Counted from the first letter of the stretch, positions 1 through 10,054 are shown. The stretch is 64,000 nucleotides of DNA from Sulfuricurvum sp. (GCA_030693335.1 JAUYAU010000001.1:284380-348379); one strand, 5' to 3'. The notes: a model not told the origin generated them from the sequence alone. Numbers and translations: made by a program.

Positions 1-1188
1 GAATTCCCTTTTACGTTGACGTTATTGGGTATGGAGAGAGAAGGGATCGCTGTTGATGTGAATGCACTGGAACTTTTCAAGTCTGAAGTCTCCAAAGAAT
101 TGACGTCACTGACAGAAACGATTCATGAGGCATGTGGCACAGTATTTAATCTAAACTCCACTAAACAGCTGGGAACAGTATTGTTTGAAACGTTGGCTTT
201 GCCGCACGGAAAGAAGACAAAAACAGGTTACAGTACGGATGAATCGGTCTTGGAAGGACTGAAAAATGAGCATCCTATTGTTGCTATGCTGCTTCAATAT
301 CGAGAATACCACAAACTTTATTCAACTTACATAGAACCGCTGATGGCACTGGCAAAGAGCGATAAAAACTCTCGCATTTATACCTCATTCGTTCAGACAG
401 GTACGGCGACGGGACGGCTTAGTTCCAAAAATCCGAATCTGCAAAACATTCCCGTTAAAACGGCATTGGGGATGCGTATACGAGAAGCATTTGTTGCTCC
501 AAAAGGGAAAAAACTTATCGGAATAGATTATTCTCAAATTGAGTTGCGTTTGTTGGCCCATTTTAGTCGGGACAGTGTGTTGGTTAATGCCTTTAATGAA
601 GGGCATGACATCCACATGCAAACGGCGATAGCATTATTCGGTGAAGCCCAAGCCGCAAGCAAACGCAACATCGCTAAAACCGTCAATTTCGGCTTGCTCT
701 ACGGGATGGGACAGAAAAAGCTCTCTGATACCTTGGGAATCACTACTAAAGAGGCAAAAGAGATCATTGAACGTTATTTCGAGACGTTCCCAAGCGTCAA
801 AGGATATTTTAGCAGCATCGTTGAGCAAGCCAAAGAAATGGGATACGTTGAGACACTGTTGCACCGTCGTCGTTACTTTGATTTTGGCTCAGCTACCCCA
901 ATGCTCAAAGCGGCATACGAGCGCGAGTCGGTTAATACCGTATTCCAAGGCTCCGCGTCGGATCTCATCAAGTTGTCGATGAACGTAATCGATAATATGA
1001 TACGAAATGAAGGACTACGTGCACGAATGCTGTTGCAAATCCACGATGAATTGATTTTTGAAGTAGATGAAGAGGTTGCGCCACAATTGGCACAGCGATT
1101 TGTGGATGCAATGGAACATATCTTGGAACTGCGCGTTCCGCTGAAAACCTCGATGCATATTGGAAAACATTGGGGTGAACTTAAATAA
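1..1188 (+). CDS. polA: DNA polymerase I, C-terminal polymerase domain (5' truncated by window)
   Basis: Family A DNA polymerase, used in Okazaki fragment processing and repair synthesis. The reading frame is open from base 1 (EFPFTLTLLGMEREGI), so the gene begins before the window and the internal TTG at 16 is not its start. All three palm and finger motifs are visible: motif A DYSQIELRLLAHF with the catalytic Asp, motif B (O-helix) RNIAKTVNFGLLYGMG, and motif C QIHDELIFE with the second catalytic Asp. The thumb region precedes them. The 5'-nuclease and 3'-5' exonuclease parts lie outside the window and cannot be judged. It is followed 24 bp later by gdhA on the same strand. Confidence 0.97.
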   Translation, partial: EFPFTLTLLGMEREGIAVDVNALELFKSEVSKELTSLTETIHEACGTVFNLNSTKQLGTVLFETLALPHGKKTKTGYSTDESVLEGLKNEHPIVAMLLQYREYHKLYSTYIEPLMALAKSDKNSRIYTSFVQTGTATGRLSSKNPNLQNIPVKTALGMRIREAFVAPKGKKLIGIDYSQIELRLLAHFSRDSVLVNAFNEGHDIHMQTAIALFGEAQAASKRNIAKTVNFGLLYGMGQKKLSDTLGITTKEAKEIIERYFETFPSVKGYFSSIVEQAKEMGYVETLLHRRRYFDFGSATPMLKAAYERESVNTVFQGSASDLIKLSMNVIDNMIRNEGLRARMLLQIHDELIFEVDEEVAPQLAQRFVDAMEHILELRVPLKTSMHIGKHWGELK

Positions 1189-1212
1189 GTATCTCTAGAG
1201 ATAAGGCATAAT

Positions 1213-2565
1213 ATGGTCAAAAAAATTATAGAAAATCTTGAAAATTCAAATTGTTCCATTGACAATACATTCATACAAGCAGTTAGCGAAGTATTGAATT
1301 CGCTAGAAGATGTGATACTAGGCGATGATCGCTATGAAACCTATGCTATTTTAGAACGTTTGGTGACTGCAGATCGGATGATACAGTTCAAAGTGCAGTG
1401 GGTAGATGATAGCAATCATGTTCATATTAACAATGGGTATCGTATTCAGTACAATAATGCACTTGGGCCTTATAAGGGTGGGCTTCGTTTTCACCCCAGT
1501 GTCACTCCAGGTGTATTGAAATTTTTAGCATTTGAGCAGATTTTTAAAAATTCTTTGACCGGTTTGCCGATCGGCGGTGCCAAGGGGGGAAGTGATTTTG
1601 ATCCCAAAGGGAAAAGTGATTTTGAGATCATGAAATTTTGTCGTGCGTTTATGCGGGAGCTTCATCAATATATCGGAGCGCGCATTGATGTGCCAGCAGG
1701 TGATATTGGAGTAGGGACGAAAGAAATAGGTTTTTTATATGGAGAATATAAACGGATAAATAGAAGCTATGACGGTGTTCTAAGTGGTAAACCTTATGCC
1801 TTTGGGGGTTCTTTACTTCGCCCTGAGGCGACGGGATACGGAGTTGTTTATTTTGCACAAGAGATGCTCAAGCAAGAATTGGAAGAAGTTTTGGAAGATC
1901 AAATTTGTGTGGTCAGCGGTGCTGGAAATGTTGCTATACATACCATCGAAAAACTACAGCATATTGGAGCGAGAGTTGTAACTTGCAGCGATAGCGAGGG
2001 AAGTATTTATGACCCAAACGGTATCGATCTAAATATACTAAAAACACTAAAAGGCAATGGAAAGCGTTTTTCATTAGAGCACTATGCGTTACAAATACAA
2101 GGTTCTGTTCATATAAAAAAAGCCGACTATCCTGATGGGAGACATGCTGTATGGGACATTCCCTGTTTTGCCGCATTTCCGTGTGCAACTCAAAATGAAC
2201 TTACCGAAGAAGATGCGGTAACGCTGATAAAAAACGGTTGTGTAGCGGTGATTGAAGGGGCAAATATGCCTACAGAACCTTTGGCCATAGAGCTTTTTTT
2301 AAAAGAAGGGGTTCTTTTCGCTCCCGGAAAAGCTTCCAATGCAGGAGGTGTCGCGGTGAGTGAATTTGAAATGAGTCAAAATGCTTCTATGGAAAAGTGG
2401 AGTTACGAAAAAGTAGACGCTAAACTCAATGAAATTATGTGTCAGATTTACAAGCGCGTAGCTTTAACGGCAAAAGAGTATGGGAAAGAGAGAAACTTTG
2501 TTGACGGTGCAAATATTGCGGCGTTTAAGCGTATTGCAGAGGCGATGATTCTTGAGGGTGTGTAA
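1213..2565 (+). CDS. gdhA: NADP-type glutamate dehydrogenase
   Basis: Catalyses reductive amination of 2-oxoglutarate with ammonium to glutamate in the cytoplasm. The 450-residue length is normal for the hexameric bacterial enzyme. Seen in order: the substrate-binding segment GPYKGGLRFHP, the catalytic-Lys segment GLPIGGAKGGSDFDP, the conserved PAGDIGVGTKEIG, and a Rossmann-type segment VVSGAGNVAIHTIEKL. The start at 1213 is preceded by an AAGG-like ribosome site. The 24-bp gap after polA suggests possible co-transcription. The coenzyme (NADP versus NAD) is assigned from family resemblance only. Confidence 0.95.
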   Translation: MVKKIIENLENSNCSIDNTFIQAVSEVLNSLEDVILGDDRYETYAILERLVTADRMIQFKVQWVDDSNHVHINNGYRIQYNNALGPYKGGLRFHPSVTPGVLKFLAFEQIFKNSLTGLPIGGAKGGSDFDPKGKSDFEIMKFCRAFMRELHQYIGARIDVPAGDIGVGTKEIGFLYGEYKRINRSYDGVLSGKPYAFGGSLLRPEATGYGVVYFAQEMLKQELEEVLEDQICVVSGAGNVAIHTIEKLQHIGARVVTCSDSEGSIYDPNGIDLNILKTLKGNGKRFSLEHYALQIQGSVHIKKADYPDGRHAVWDIPCFAAFPCATQNELTEEDAVTLIKNGCVAVIEGANMPTEPLAIELFLKEGVLFAPGKASNAGGVAVSEFEMSQNASMEKWSYEKVDAKLNEIMCQIYKRVALTAKEYGKERNFVDGANIAAFKRIAEAMILEGV

Positions 2566-2642
2566 TATCATTAATAGTGAATTAACATATATTTACCTTA
2601 CACGCACTACAATTGCGACTATATTTTTACGATAGGTTCCTT

Positions 2643-5600
2643 ATGAATAAAATCCATTCTATTTTAAGTTCTATGAAAACCATGGTGGTTCTCATGCTGA
2701 TATTTGCCGTCACTATCGGCTACGCTACATTTGTGGAAAATGATTATGGCACAATGACGGCAAAAGCGGATATTTACAATGCCCGATGGTTTGAGATGCT
2801 ATTAGGTCTGCTTGCTCTTAATTTATTGCTTAATATCATTAAGTTCAATATGGCACGAAAAGAAAAAATGTTTGTCTTTATCTTTCACGTTTCGTTTTTG
2901 ATTATATTGGTGGGTGCAGCAGTAACCCGCTATTTTGGGTATGAGGGTGTGATGCACATTCGAGAGGGTGAAAGCAATAACGTCATCATAAGCAATGAAC
3001 CGTATGTGACCTTTAACGTACACAATGAGGGGAAATCGTATACGTTTCAAGAACCATTGTTTCTCTCAAAGCGTTTATCTAATAGATTTGAACGTACATT
3101 GTCCTTTGACGGTAAAGAGGTTAACGTTAAATTGGATGCCTATATGGGTGATGCGCGATTGGAAGCTGTAAGTGATCCTAAAGGTGAACCGATTCTTAAT
3201 ATGATGATCACAGCAGGGGGTAGTGGAGAACAAGTCAGCTTGAAAAAAGGCGATTCCTTTGAAGCTAATGATGTTGTCCTTGATTTTGAATCAGGGCAAA
3301 AGTTTGAAAAGCCGGTTGTTTCTTTGCGTGTTGAGGGGGATAAAGTCATGATGAATCATGAGATGAAACTCAATACCCTGAGCATGGATACGCAACAAGC
3401 TGGCTCTACAGAAGCGGGTAAAAGTGAGCTTCTAAACCGTACTTTATTTCAAACGTCACAAAGTGGCTTCGTACTGCGATCTTTTATCCCTAAGGGGAGT
3501 ATGAAACTCGTATCAGAGCCTGTACAAGGCCCTATGGCTAAAGGTACTGATGCGTTAACGTTGAAGCTAAGTCATGAAGACAATAAAGATTCGATTATTG
3601 TTTTAGGAACACAGGGTGAAATTGGAGAAGCAAAAACAGTCATATTAGGGAAGGTTACGGTTGATGTGGCATATGGATCTATAGAGCGTACTTTACCGTT
3701 TGCAATACAGCTCAATGACTTTCAGTTAGAGCGATATCCAGGTTCAATGTCTCCGGCATCGTATGCGAGTGAGGTTACTCTTATTGACCAAGCTGATGGA
3801 GTTACAATGCCTTATCGCATTTACATGAATCATATTCTTGATTATAAACAGTTCCGCTTCTTTCAGTCATCATTTGATCAAGACGAAATGGGAACAGTTT
3901 TATCAGTCAATCGTGATCCGGGCACTTTGGTGACGTATATAGGTTACTTATTGCTCGCCATTGGACTGTTCGCTGTTTTGATCGTTAAAAATGGTCGATT
4001 TAACGCTCTTAGTGAGAAACTCAAATCTTTAAATGCAAAAAAACTTGCTGCTTCTTTTGCTCTTATGATTTTAGCTTTGAACAGTTCAAATCTTCGTGCT
4101 GCTGATGTTGAAAATCCGGTTATTATTACGGCCAAAAGTTTTGATGCGGCGCATGCTGAAAAATTTGGCCATTTAATTGTACAGGATTCTGCTGGACGCA
4201 TGAAGCCCCTAGATACGTTGTCCCATGAAATTTTGTCTAAACTAAACCGCAGTACATCGTTGTTGGGTCTCAATGCCAATCAAGTTATCATGGGGATGAT
4301 GCTTCGTCCGGATGCATGGCGCGAAATTGCGATGATTAAAACAGGGGACAAAGAGATAAATAAGCGTATCGGGCTTCCAGAAGATGCAAAAGTAGCTGCT
4401 TTTTCTCAGTTTTTTGAAGTGCCCGATGAAATTACAGGATATAAATTGGCTTCCCAAGTTGATCAAGCCAATCGTAAAGCCCCAGGGAAACGGGATAAAT
4501 TTGATAAAGCATTATTGCAAATTGATGAACGTGTTAATGTGGCATTTATGGTCTATACCGGTTCATTGATCCAAATGTGGCCAAAACCAAACGACCAAAA
4601 CAACAAATGGTATGCGACCATTGAGGCATTGCAGACATTGGACCCAAAAGACAGCCAAATGGTACGTTTGATGGCCATGGGTTATTTTAACTCCGTTGAT
4701 TCTGCACTCAAAAGCGGTGATTGGTCACAAGCTGATAAAGCATTGTCTTTGATTGATAAGTATCAACATTTTGCAGGTGCGAGTGTCTATCCAAGTGATA
4801 CAAAAGTAAAAGTAGAACTCGCATATAACAAATGGAATGTTTTTGAACAATTATGGCCTTTGTACTTTATTGTTGGCTTTACCTTGCTTTTGCTCTCGTT
4901 TCTAAAAATTCTCAAGCCAAATTTCAACCTTAACATATTTAGCAAAGCAACCTTCGCTTTGTTAGTGCTCTTTTTCGTGGCACATACCGCTGGCTTAGCT
5001 ATGCGTTGGTACATTGCAGGACATGCCCCATGGTCTAACGGATACGAATCCATGGTTTATATCGGATGGGCAACCGTACTGGCAGGATTTATATTTTCAC
5101 GAAAATCGGCGATCACCCTTGCTGCAACTGGAATTATGGCCGGTATTATTCTTTTCGTTGCACACCTAAACTGGCTTGACCCTCAGGTTACCAATCTTGT
5201 GCCTGTATTACAATCCTATTGGTTAAGTATTCACGTTTCAATGATTACGGCGAGTTATGGTTTCTTAGGACTTGGCGCATTACTTGGTATGATTACTTTG
5301 ATTCTCTTTATTCTCAAAAGACCTTCTAATGAAGCACGTCTCAATTTAGCCATCAAAGAGCTTAACGGCATTAATGAAATGAGTTTAATGATCGGGTTAG
5401 TTTTATTGACGGTTGGTAACTTCTTAGGCGGTGTGTGGGCCAATGAGAGTTGGGGACGCTATTGGGGATGGGACCCAAAAGAGACATGGGCATTGGTAAC
5501 AATTCTTGTGTACGCAGTAGTTATACATTTACGGATGATCAAAGGTGCCTATAATGATTATAATTTCAGTGTTATTTCACTTTTAGCATTTACGTCAGTC

Positions 5601-5753
5601 TTGATGACATACTTCGGGGTTAATTATTATCTAGCAGGAATGCATTCGTATGCAAAAGGAGACCCTGTCCCGGTACCGGATTTCGTACCATGGACCTATG
5701 CCGTTATAGCGATTGTAATCGCTATGGCCTATCCAAAACGCTCTACTATATAA
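2643..5753 (+). CDS. ccsBA: Fused cytochrome c synthase CcsBA (System II)
   Basis: Exports heme and attaches it to CxxCH motifs of periplasmic c-type cytochromes. The first ATG giving a membrane start is at 2643 (MNKIHSILSSMKTM, 1036 residues); a TTG at 2613 would add an unlikely polar tail. The N-terminal half is ResB/CcsB-like: membrane helices near residues 15-90, then a long periplasmic domain. The C-terminal half is CcsA-like, with GHAPWSNGYES, the WLSIHV periplasmic-His helix, the tryptophan-rich WWD heme-handling motif WGRYWGWDPKETWAL near residue 940, and a last His in YLAGMHSYAKG. Such fusions are typical of Campylobacterota and Bacteroidetes. Hemerythrin follows after 20 bp. Confidence 0.95.
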   Translation: MNKIHSILSSMKTMVVLMLIFAVTIGYATFVENDYGTMTAKADIYNARWFEMLLGLLALNLLLNIIKFNMARKEKMFVFIFHVSFLIILVGAAVTRYFGYEGVMHIREGESNNVIISNEPYVTFNVHNEGKSYTFQEPLFLSKRLSNRFERTLSFDGKEVNVKLDAYMGDARLEAVSDPKGEPILNMMITAGGSGEQVSLKKGDSFEANDVVLDFESGQKFEKPVVSLRVEGDKVMMNHEMKLNTLSMDTQQAGSTEAGKSELLNRTLFQTSQSGFVLRSFIPKGSMKLVSEPVQGPMAKGTDALTLKLSHEDNKDSIIVLGTQGEIGEAKTVILGKVTVDVAYGSIERTLPFAIQLNDFQLERYPGSMSPASYASEVTLIDQADGVTMPYRIYMNHILDYKQFRFFQSSFDQDEMGTVLSVNRDPGTLVTYIGYLLLAIGLFAVLIVKNGRFNALSEKLKSLNAKKLAASFALMILALNSSNLRAADVENPVIITAKSFDAAHAEKFGHLIVQDSAGRMKPLDTLSHEILSKLNRSTSLLGLNANQVIMGMMLRPDAWREIAMIKTGDKEINKRIGLPEDAKVAAFSQFFEVPDEITGYKLASQVDQANRKAPGKRDKFDKALLQIDERVNVAFMVYTGSLIQMWPKPNDQNNKWYATIEALQTLDPKDSQMVRLMAMGYFNSVDSALKSGDWSQADKALSLIDKYQHFAGASVYPSDTKVKVELAYNKWNVFEQLWPLYFIVGFTLLLLSFLKILKPNFNLNIFSKATFALLVLFFVAHTAGLAMRWYIAGHAPWSNGYESMVYIGWATVLAGFIFSRKSAITLAATGIMAGIILFVAHLNWLDPQVTNLVPVLQSYWLSIHVSMITASYGFLGLGALLGMITLILFILKRPSNEARLNLAIKELNGINEMSLMIGLVLLTVGNFLGGVWANESWGRYWGWDPKETWALVTILVYAVVIHLRMIKGAYNDYNFSVISLLAFTSVLMTYFGVNYYLAGMHSYAKGDPVPVPDFVPWTYAVIAIVIAMAYPKRSTI

Positions 5754-5773
5754 GGTTTATTAGGGGAGATTTT

Positions 5774-6196
5774 ATGGCATTGGTTTATATTGAGCAAATT
5801 GAGGATATGAGTGTCGAGCAGATGCAGCAGACACATGAAAATGAGATTAAAATTCTTAATGAAATTGAGAAGCTTGCATTTGGATTTGAGAGAAAAACAG
5901 TAGAAATAGGCGAGCTTGAAAAAAAGCTCGATGAATACATCGAACATGTACAAATGCATTTTGCAAACGAAGAACGCTTGATGGAAGAATACGATTTTCC
6001 ATCGTTCGAGATGCATAAAACGGCTCATGATATGTTTTTATTGGATCTTGCATCTGCGGTCAGACAGTGGAAAAAGTTCGGAGATATTAAGAAAATTATT
6101 AATTTTGTATACAAAACACCAGAGTGGATTGTTATGCATGTGAATTCAGTAGATGCCCCGACCGCAAATTACCTTGCAAATAAAATGCAAGGCTAA
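5774..6196 (+). CDS. Bacteriohemerythrin-family protein
   Basis: Single-domain hemerythrin of 140 residues, expected to bind O2 at a non-heme di-iron centre. All seven ligand positions are visible: His in QQTHENE, the HxxxE set in HVQMHFANEERLM, the pair in MHKTAHDMF, and the final HxxxxD in HVNSVD. The ATG at 5774 follows a strong AGGGGAG site; the longer reading from 5690 runs into ccsBA and is rejected. Possible jobs are O2 storage, delivery to oxidases or O2 sensing for a microaerophile. The sequence does not choose between them. Confidence 0.9.
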   Translation: MALVYIEQIEDMSVEQMQQTHENEIKILNEIEKLAFGFERKTVEIGELEKKLDEYIEHVQMHFANEERLMEEYDFPSFEMHKTAHDMFLLDLASAVRQWKKFGDIKKIINFVYKTPEWIVMHVNSVDAPTANYLANKMQG

Positions 6197-6201
6197 AATG
6201 G

Positions 6202-7317
6202 TTATTTAAACCACCCTTTGACTTTTTCAAAGGTTGCTTCAAACATACTCTCATGAGGTTTGGATTCGATGCCGAAACTTGCTTGAAGTTTTTGTAGGAG
6301 ATCTTCTTGCTCGCCGGTAAGCTTTGTGGGGTAGGTGAGGGTGACTTGAGCTATCAAATCCCCTTTGCCCCGACCGTGAACATCTGCTACTCCTTCATTT
6401 CTGAAACGGTATTGCTGTTTGTCTTTGGTCCCTTTTTCAAGCTCCAAGAGAACATCCCCTGTGAGTGATGGAATGGTGATATTTTCACCCAAAACGGCTT
6501 GGGTAAAGAATACGGGAACTTGCAAATAGATATCATTCCCGTTGCGGATAAAGTGGCTGTCTTCTTCAACTTCAAAAGTAACGTATAAATCACCTGCTAC
6601 ACCGCTTTTACCTGTATTACCGCGTCCTGATACTCTTAGGCGGTTGCCTGTATCGATACCAGCAGGTACTTTGACTGTCACGCTTTCTTTGCTTTCCGTA
6701 TAGCTTTTACCTTTACAGTCAGAACATTTAGCAGTGGCCATCGTCCCCTCGCCATGACAGGCAGGACATGTCTGAGAGAAGGTCATGAATCCCTGTCGAA
6801 CATAAACTTGGCCCTTACCGCCGCATTGGTTACATGAGGTAACTTTGCCATCTTTGGCGCCGGTTCCTTTACAGGTTTTACATGATTTTTTGCTACTGAA
6901 AGTTACTTCTTTTTCGCAACCAAAAACAGCTTCTTTGAAACTTATTTTGATTTCTACGCCCAAGTCCAAGGCAAATTTATCGGTAGGTTCACGTGACTGA
7001 CGGCGTCCGGTACCGCCAAATCCATTAAACATCTCTTCAAAGATACTGCCTAGATCATCAAAGCCACCACGTCCACGAGATGCACCTCCGCCTTGCAATC
7101 CTTCTTTCCCATATCGGTCATAAAGTGCACGTTGATTATCATCGCTTAGGACTTGATAGGCTTCGTTGCAGAGTTTGAATTTATGTTCTGCATCGGGATT
7201 GTCTGGGTTTCGATCTGGATGATGAAGTTTTGCCATTTTTCGGTAAGCTTTTTTAATTTCATCTCCATTGGCATTTTTTGTGACTTCGAGAATTTCATAA
7301 TAACTTAATTCGTCCAT
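6202..7317 (-). CDS. dnaJ: Chaperone protein DnaJ
   Basis: Type I Hsp40 co-chaperone that stimulates DnaK ATPase and delivers substrates. It has the N-terminal J domain with the HPD triad ([12 protein letters not shown]), a Gly/Phe-rich linker around residues 75-110, four CxxCxGx(G/S) zinc repeats ([32 protein letters not shown]), and the C-terminal substrate-binding and dimer domain. The start at 7317 ([10 protein letters not shown]) is preferred over 7329 because GGAG lies six bases upstream; total 371 residues. It converges with the hemerythrin gene and diverges from recR. Confidence 0.96.
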   Translation of the reverse strand: MDELSYYEILEVTKNANGDEIKKAYRKMAKLHHPDRNPDNPDAEHKFKLCNEAYQVLSDDNQRALYDRYGKEGLQGGGASRGRGGFDDLGSIFEEMFNGFGGTGRRQSREPTDKFALDLGVEIKISFKEAVFGCEKEVTFSSKKSCKTCKGTGAKDGKVTSCNQCGGKGQVYVRQGFMTFSQTCPACHGEGTMATAKCSDCKGKSYTESKESVTVKVPAGIDTGNRLRVSGRGNTGKSGVAGDLYVTFEVEEDSHFIRNGNDIYLQVPVFFTQAVLGENITIPSLTGDVLLELEKGTKDKQQYRFRNEGVADVHGRGKGDLIAQVTLTYPTKLTGEQEDLLQKLQASFGIESKPHESMFEATFEKVKGWFK

Positions 7318-7351
7318 GTGTAACTCCATAAATAGGTTAAAAATTTTCGGA

Positions 7352-7357
7352 ATTATA
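7352..7357 (-). promoter_or_regulatory. Putative -10 box for dnaJ
   Basis: TATAAT on the minus strand, about 35 bp before the dnaJ start in the dnaJ/recR divergent gap. It follows AT-rich sequence, as usual for Campylobacterota sigma-70 promoters, which lack a clear -35. No CIRCE-like inverted repeat was noticed here. Confidence 0.5.
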
Positions 7358-7424
7358 GCATATCAAACACAGTGTTACAATAATTGAGTCTAAAAGACTA
7401 AACTAATAATGAAAATCTTTTCGA

Positions 7425-7430
7425 TACAAT
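7425..7430 (+). promoter_or_regulatory. Putative -10 box for recR, very close to the start codon
   Basis: TACAAT ends six bases before the recR ATG at 7437. If it is used, transcription would begin at or next to the ATG and give a leaderless mRNA. No Shine-Dalgarno sequence lies upstream of recR, which agrees with this reading. Confidence 0.4.
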
Positions 7431-7436
7431 ATCTCT

Positions 7437-8006
7437 ATGAAACGCTCTCTAGAAAAGTTTAACAGACTCGTTGATGCATTGCAGCAACTGCCAACAATCG
7501 GACAAAAATCAGCAACACGTTTGGCATACCATATGGTTATGAATGACAGCTTCGGCGGATTAAAACTCGCCCATGCAATTGAAAATGCCATTACGAGTCT
7601 CAAAAAATGCCGTTCATGTGGTGGGATCAGTGAGGATGAACTTTGTGAAATTTGCAGTGATGAACGGCGTAATCATGAGATATTGTGTATTGTAGAGAAT
7701 GCAAAAGATATTTTAACGTTTGAAGAAAATGGACTGTTTGACGGACGTTATTTTGTTTTGGAATCATTAGAACTGCTTAATGCGCCACATTTACGTGATC
7801 TGGTTAATAGCGGCATAAAGGAAGTTATTTTTGCTTTGACCCCCTCGATTGCTAATCATGGGGTAATGCTGTATATCGAAGATAAATTAAGCGGGTGTAA
7901 TGTGCGATTTACGCGAATTGCACAAGGAGTCCCTACCGGAGTAAGTCTGGAAAATGTCGATATATTATCTTTGACTAAAGCGATGGAAGATCGCGTTGAT
8001 ACTTAG
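7437..8006 (+). CDS. recR: Recombination mediator RecR
   Basis: Works with RecO (and RecF) to load RecA on gapped DNA. The 189-residue protein has the helix-hairpin-helix start (LVDALQQLPTIGQKSATRLA), a four-Cys zinc finger (CRSCGGISEDELCEIC, near residues 56-71), and a Toprim domain beginning ILCIVENAKDIL. The length is typical. The start ATG lacks a ribosome site but matches the family N-terminus. The last four bases overlap the convergent potassium-channel gene. Confidence 0.95.
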   Translation: MKRSLEKFNRLVDALQQLPTIGQKSATRLAYHMVMNDSFGGLKLAHAIENAITSLKKCRSCGGISEDELCEICSDERRNHEILCIVENAKDILTFEENGLFDGRYFVLESLELLNAPHLRDLVNSGIKEVIFALTPSIANHGVMLYIEDKLSGCNVRFTRIAQGVPTGVSLENVDILSLTKAMEDRVDT

Positions 8007-9664
8007 TCGCTCCATGGAAGTTTAAATCGTTGAGCTTCTACACCGTTAAGTACATAATAAAGCTCATAGTAATGATTCATAATTGTCTCAAACTTTTTTA
8101 GGCTAGGAACAGTTGTGGCAAACAATATATGATCATTTTGTTCAAAAAAAGTATTCTCATCAGGTAAGAGTATGAATTCCCCGTTTTCCCGTTGAAGTCC
8201 CAGTATGACCACTTTTAAATCGATTCCATCACGATAAGGATTATTCAAAATTTGTCCAATAGTAATGGGACAGGTTTCTAGGCAATGCGCCAGTGCATAC
8301 ATATGTTGATAGTCAATTGTCAATTCAAGTAATTTTGGACGTTTATTGATCCTCTTGGTAATCAATAAAAGGGTATCAGCTAACTTTTCCTTATCGAAAT
8401 TCGAGATACCGTCAATAAATTTCAATGTCATGGGACGATCGATATAGTTGTACCCGTCCAAGGCTGCAATTTGGTCGAGAACAAAAATTTTGTCAACCCG
8501 TAAATGAGAAAAGAGGCTGCGCTCTTCAAGTTCGTTTTCTCGTACAATTGCAAATATATTAGGATTGATTGCCCTTGCTGTTGCAATAATAGATAAATTT
8601 ATGGCATCATCATTCGTTCCGGCAATAATACATGAGGATTCTAATATTCCGGCTTGTAAAAAGAAGTCTTGATCCGAAGAAACTTTTTCGTGAATTTCCT
8701 TATTGATATCAAGATAGGTGTATTCTATATTATTTTTATCCAAAGTGTTCTGTATGGTATTGCCAAAACGGCCTCGGCTGCAAACGATGTATTTGCCTGT
8801 AGGTAAAATATCCGTTTTACTGACATGCAAATTACCCCCTTGTACCCAATTGAGAAGGTTAAATAGATAAGGTGATTTAAGGGCAAAATCAATACGTCTT
8901 GCAATAATTGAGAATATATCGATGACATGGTTCACGCCAATATTAGTAAGGTTTTCTCCTCCATGTTTTACGCCTGATCGGGCAATGATTTTGATCTCTT
9001 CATTTAATATTCGAGCACGCACAGAAATCTTTAGATTGAGCTGATCATCGTCGAATAAGGTAACGAGAAACTTGCAGTTAGGCGACTGGATCCCTGATGA
9101 TTTTAGGACATCTGTCATAGATGCATCTGCAGCAATTGCCGGAATAGACGGCATATAAAGTTCACTTTGCAAAGCTTCGATTTTGTCACTATTTTTATCA
9201 ATCACAATTAAACGATAGAGATTATCTTCATTGAGTTTATCAATAAGAAGTTTTGCAGAATCAGTATAACCGCAGATGATGATAAAATCTTGCCTAATCT
9301 GGCGAACTTTACGTCTAAAGGTATTCATTTTTACCGCATTGATAAAGGTCTTTTCTTGAAAAAGTGCGATGAGTGAACCCAGGGCATAAAACCATGCAGG
9401 AACCGTAGTATAAATAGTGATTAAGACAACAATGCGCTGCGGATAGCTGAATGCATAAGGAATTTCCCCAAATCCAATGGTGGTTGCAGTATAGCCAACG
9501 ACATACATGGCATCAAAGATCGTAAGATGTGTCGAATTACCCTGTGTATCTATACCGGGAACTAAGGTAAGTACGAGTACGGGAATGGCATGAGCGAGGT
9601 TTAGGACTATGAGGGGAGCCCTCATCTTTCGTAAAAAAAGCCAGATAGACGATTCGTTATTCAT
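8003..9664 (-). CDS. Potassium channel with pore domain and two RCK (TrkA-N) domains
   Basis: Predicted inner-membrane K+ channel of 553 residues. The N-terminus has two membrane helices (about residues 15-35 and 70-95) flanking a pore loop with selectivity filter TTIGFGE. Two RCK/TrkA-N regulatory domains follow: the first Rossmann fold starts at FIIICGYTDSAKLLI (about residue 128) and the second at KYIVCSRGRFGNTI (about 300). TrkA-C-like segments lie near the end. The filter reads GFG rather than the commoner GYG, as in some prokaryotic RCK channels. It resembles the architecture of Helicobacter pylori KchA. Twelve bases separate it from the upstream small membrane-protein gene, so the two are probably co-transcribed. 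Confidence 0.85.
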   Translation of the reverse strand: MNNESSIWLFLRKMRAPLIVLNLAHAIPVLVLTLVPGIDTQGNSTHLTIFDAMYVVGYTATTIGFGEIPYAFSYPQRIVVLITIYTTVPAWFYALGSLIALFQEKTFINAVKMNTFRRKVRQIRQDFIIICGYTDSAKLLIDKLNEDNLYRLIVIDKNSDKIEALQSELYMPSIPAIAADASMTDVLKSSGIQSPNCKFLVTLFDDDQLNLKISVRARILNEEIKIIARSGVKHGGENLTNIGVNHVIDIFSIIARRIDFALKSPYLFNLLNWVQGGNLHVSKTDILPTGKYIVCSRGRFGNTIQNTLDKNNIEYTYLDINKEIHEKVSSDQDFFLQAGILESSCIIAGTNDDAINLSIIATARAINPNIFAIVRENELEERSLFSHLRVDKIFVLDQIAALDGYNYIDRPMTLKFIDGISNFDKEKLADTLLLITKRINKRPKLLELTIDYQHMYALAHCLETCPITIGQILNNPYRDGIDLKVVILGLQRENGEFILLPDENTFFEQNDHILFATTVPSLKKFETIMNHYYELYYVLNGVEAQRFKLPWSD

Positions 9665-9676
9665 ATATTGCTGAAA

Positions 9677-10054
9677 TTACCGTTTAAGTAAAAGGGTTTC
9701 GCCAACAAATAAAGTGACTGAAATTATATTAGCGATCAAAGCACCACCGGATAATGAAACAACGATTGTGAAAAGCTCTGGAGTCATTACGCTGGTCATA
9801 TTGACAATTCCCCATACTATAGCAGCAGCAATAAGTTGAAGATCAGCTACAAAACTTGTTGCCAGTAGGACAGAACCGGTTTGAGTTTTGTCCCCTAGCT
9901 TCATAATGGTAGCGATAAGATTTACAACAATTGCCGCAAATAATTCATATACACTGTGATGATTTATGGAATCTATATCGCCGTAAAAAAAACCAAAATT
10001 GATTGTCAGTGCCAATATAATAAAAAAACCGGAAATAACTTTTTCAGAATTCAT
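9677..10054 (-). CDS. Small four-helix membrane protein (possibly DUF6394), upstream of K+ channel
   Basis: 125 residues, almost entirely hydrophobic. Four predicted membrane helices lie around residues 6-25, 38-55, 65-90 and 95-120, with a charged loop MKLGDKTQTG between helices 2 and 3. I cannot assign a function; the DUF6394 label is from memory and uncertain. Its start has an AGAGG-type site. It directly precedes the two-RCK channel gene by 12 bp, which makes an accessory or co-regulated membrane role plausible, though this is inference from context only. Confidence 0.7.
   Translation of the reverse strand: MNSEKVISGFFIILALTINFGFFYGDIDSINHHSVYELFAAIVVNLIATIMKLGDKTQTGSVLLATSFVADLQLIAAAIVWGIVNMTSVMTPELFTIVVSLSGGALIANIISVTLFVGETLLLKR

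Noticed and set aside
2613..2642. Upstream TTG start for ccsBA
   Set aside because: It adds a non-family extension (MRLYFYDRFL), while the ATG at 2643 gives the usual N-terminus close to the first membrane helix.
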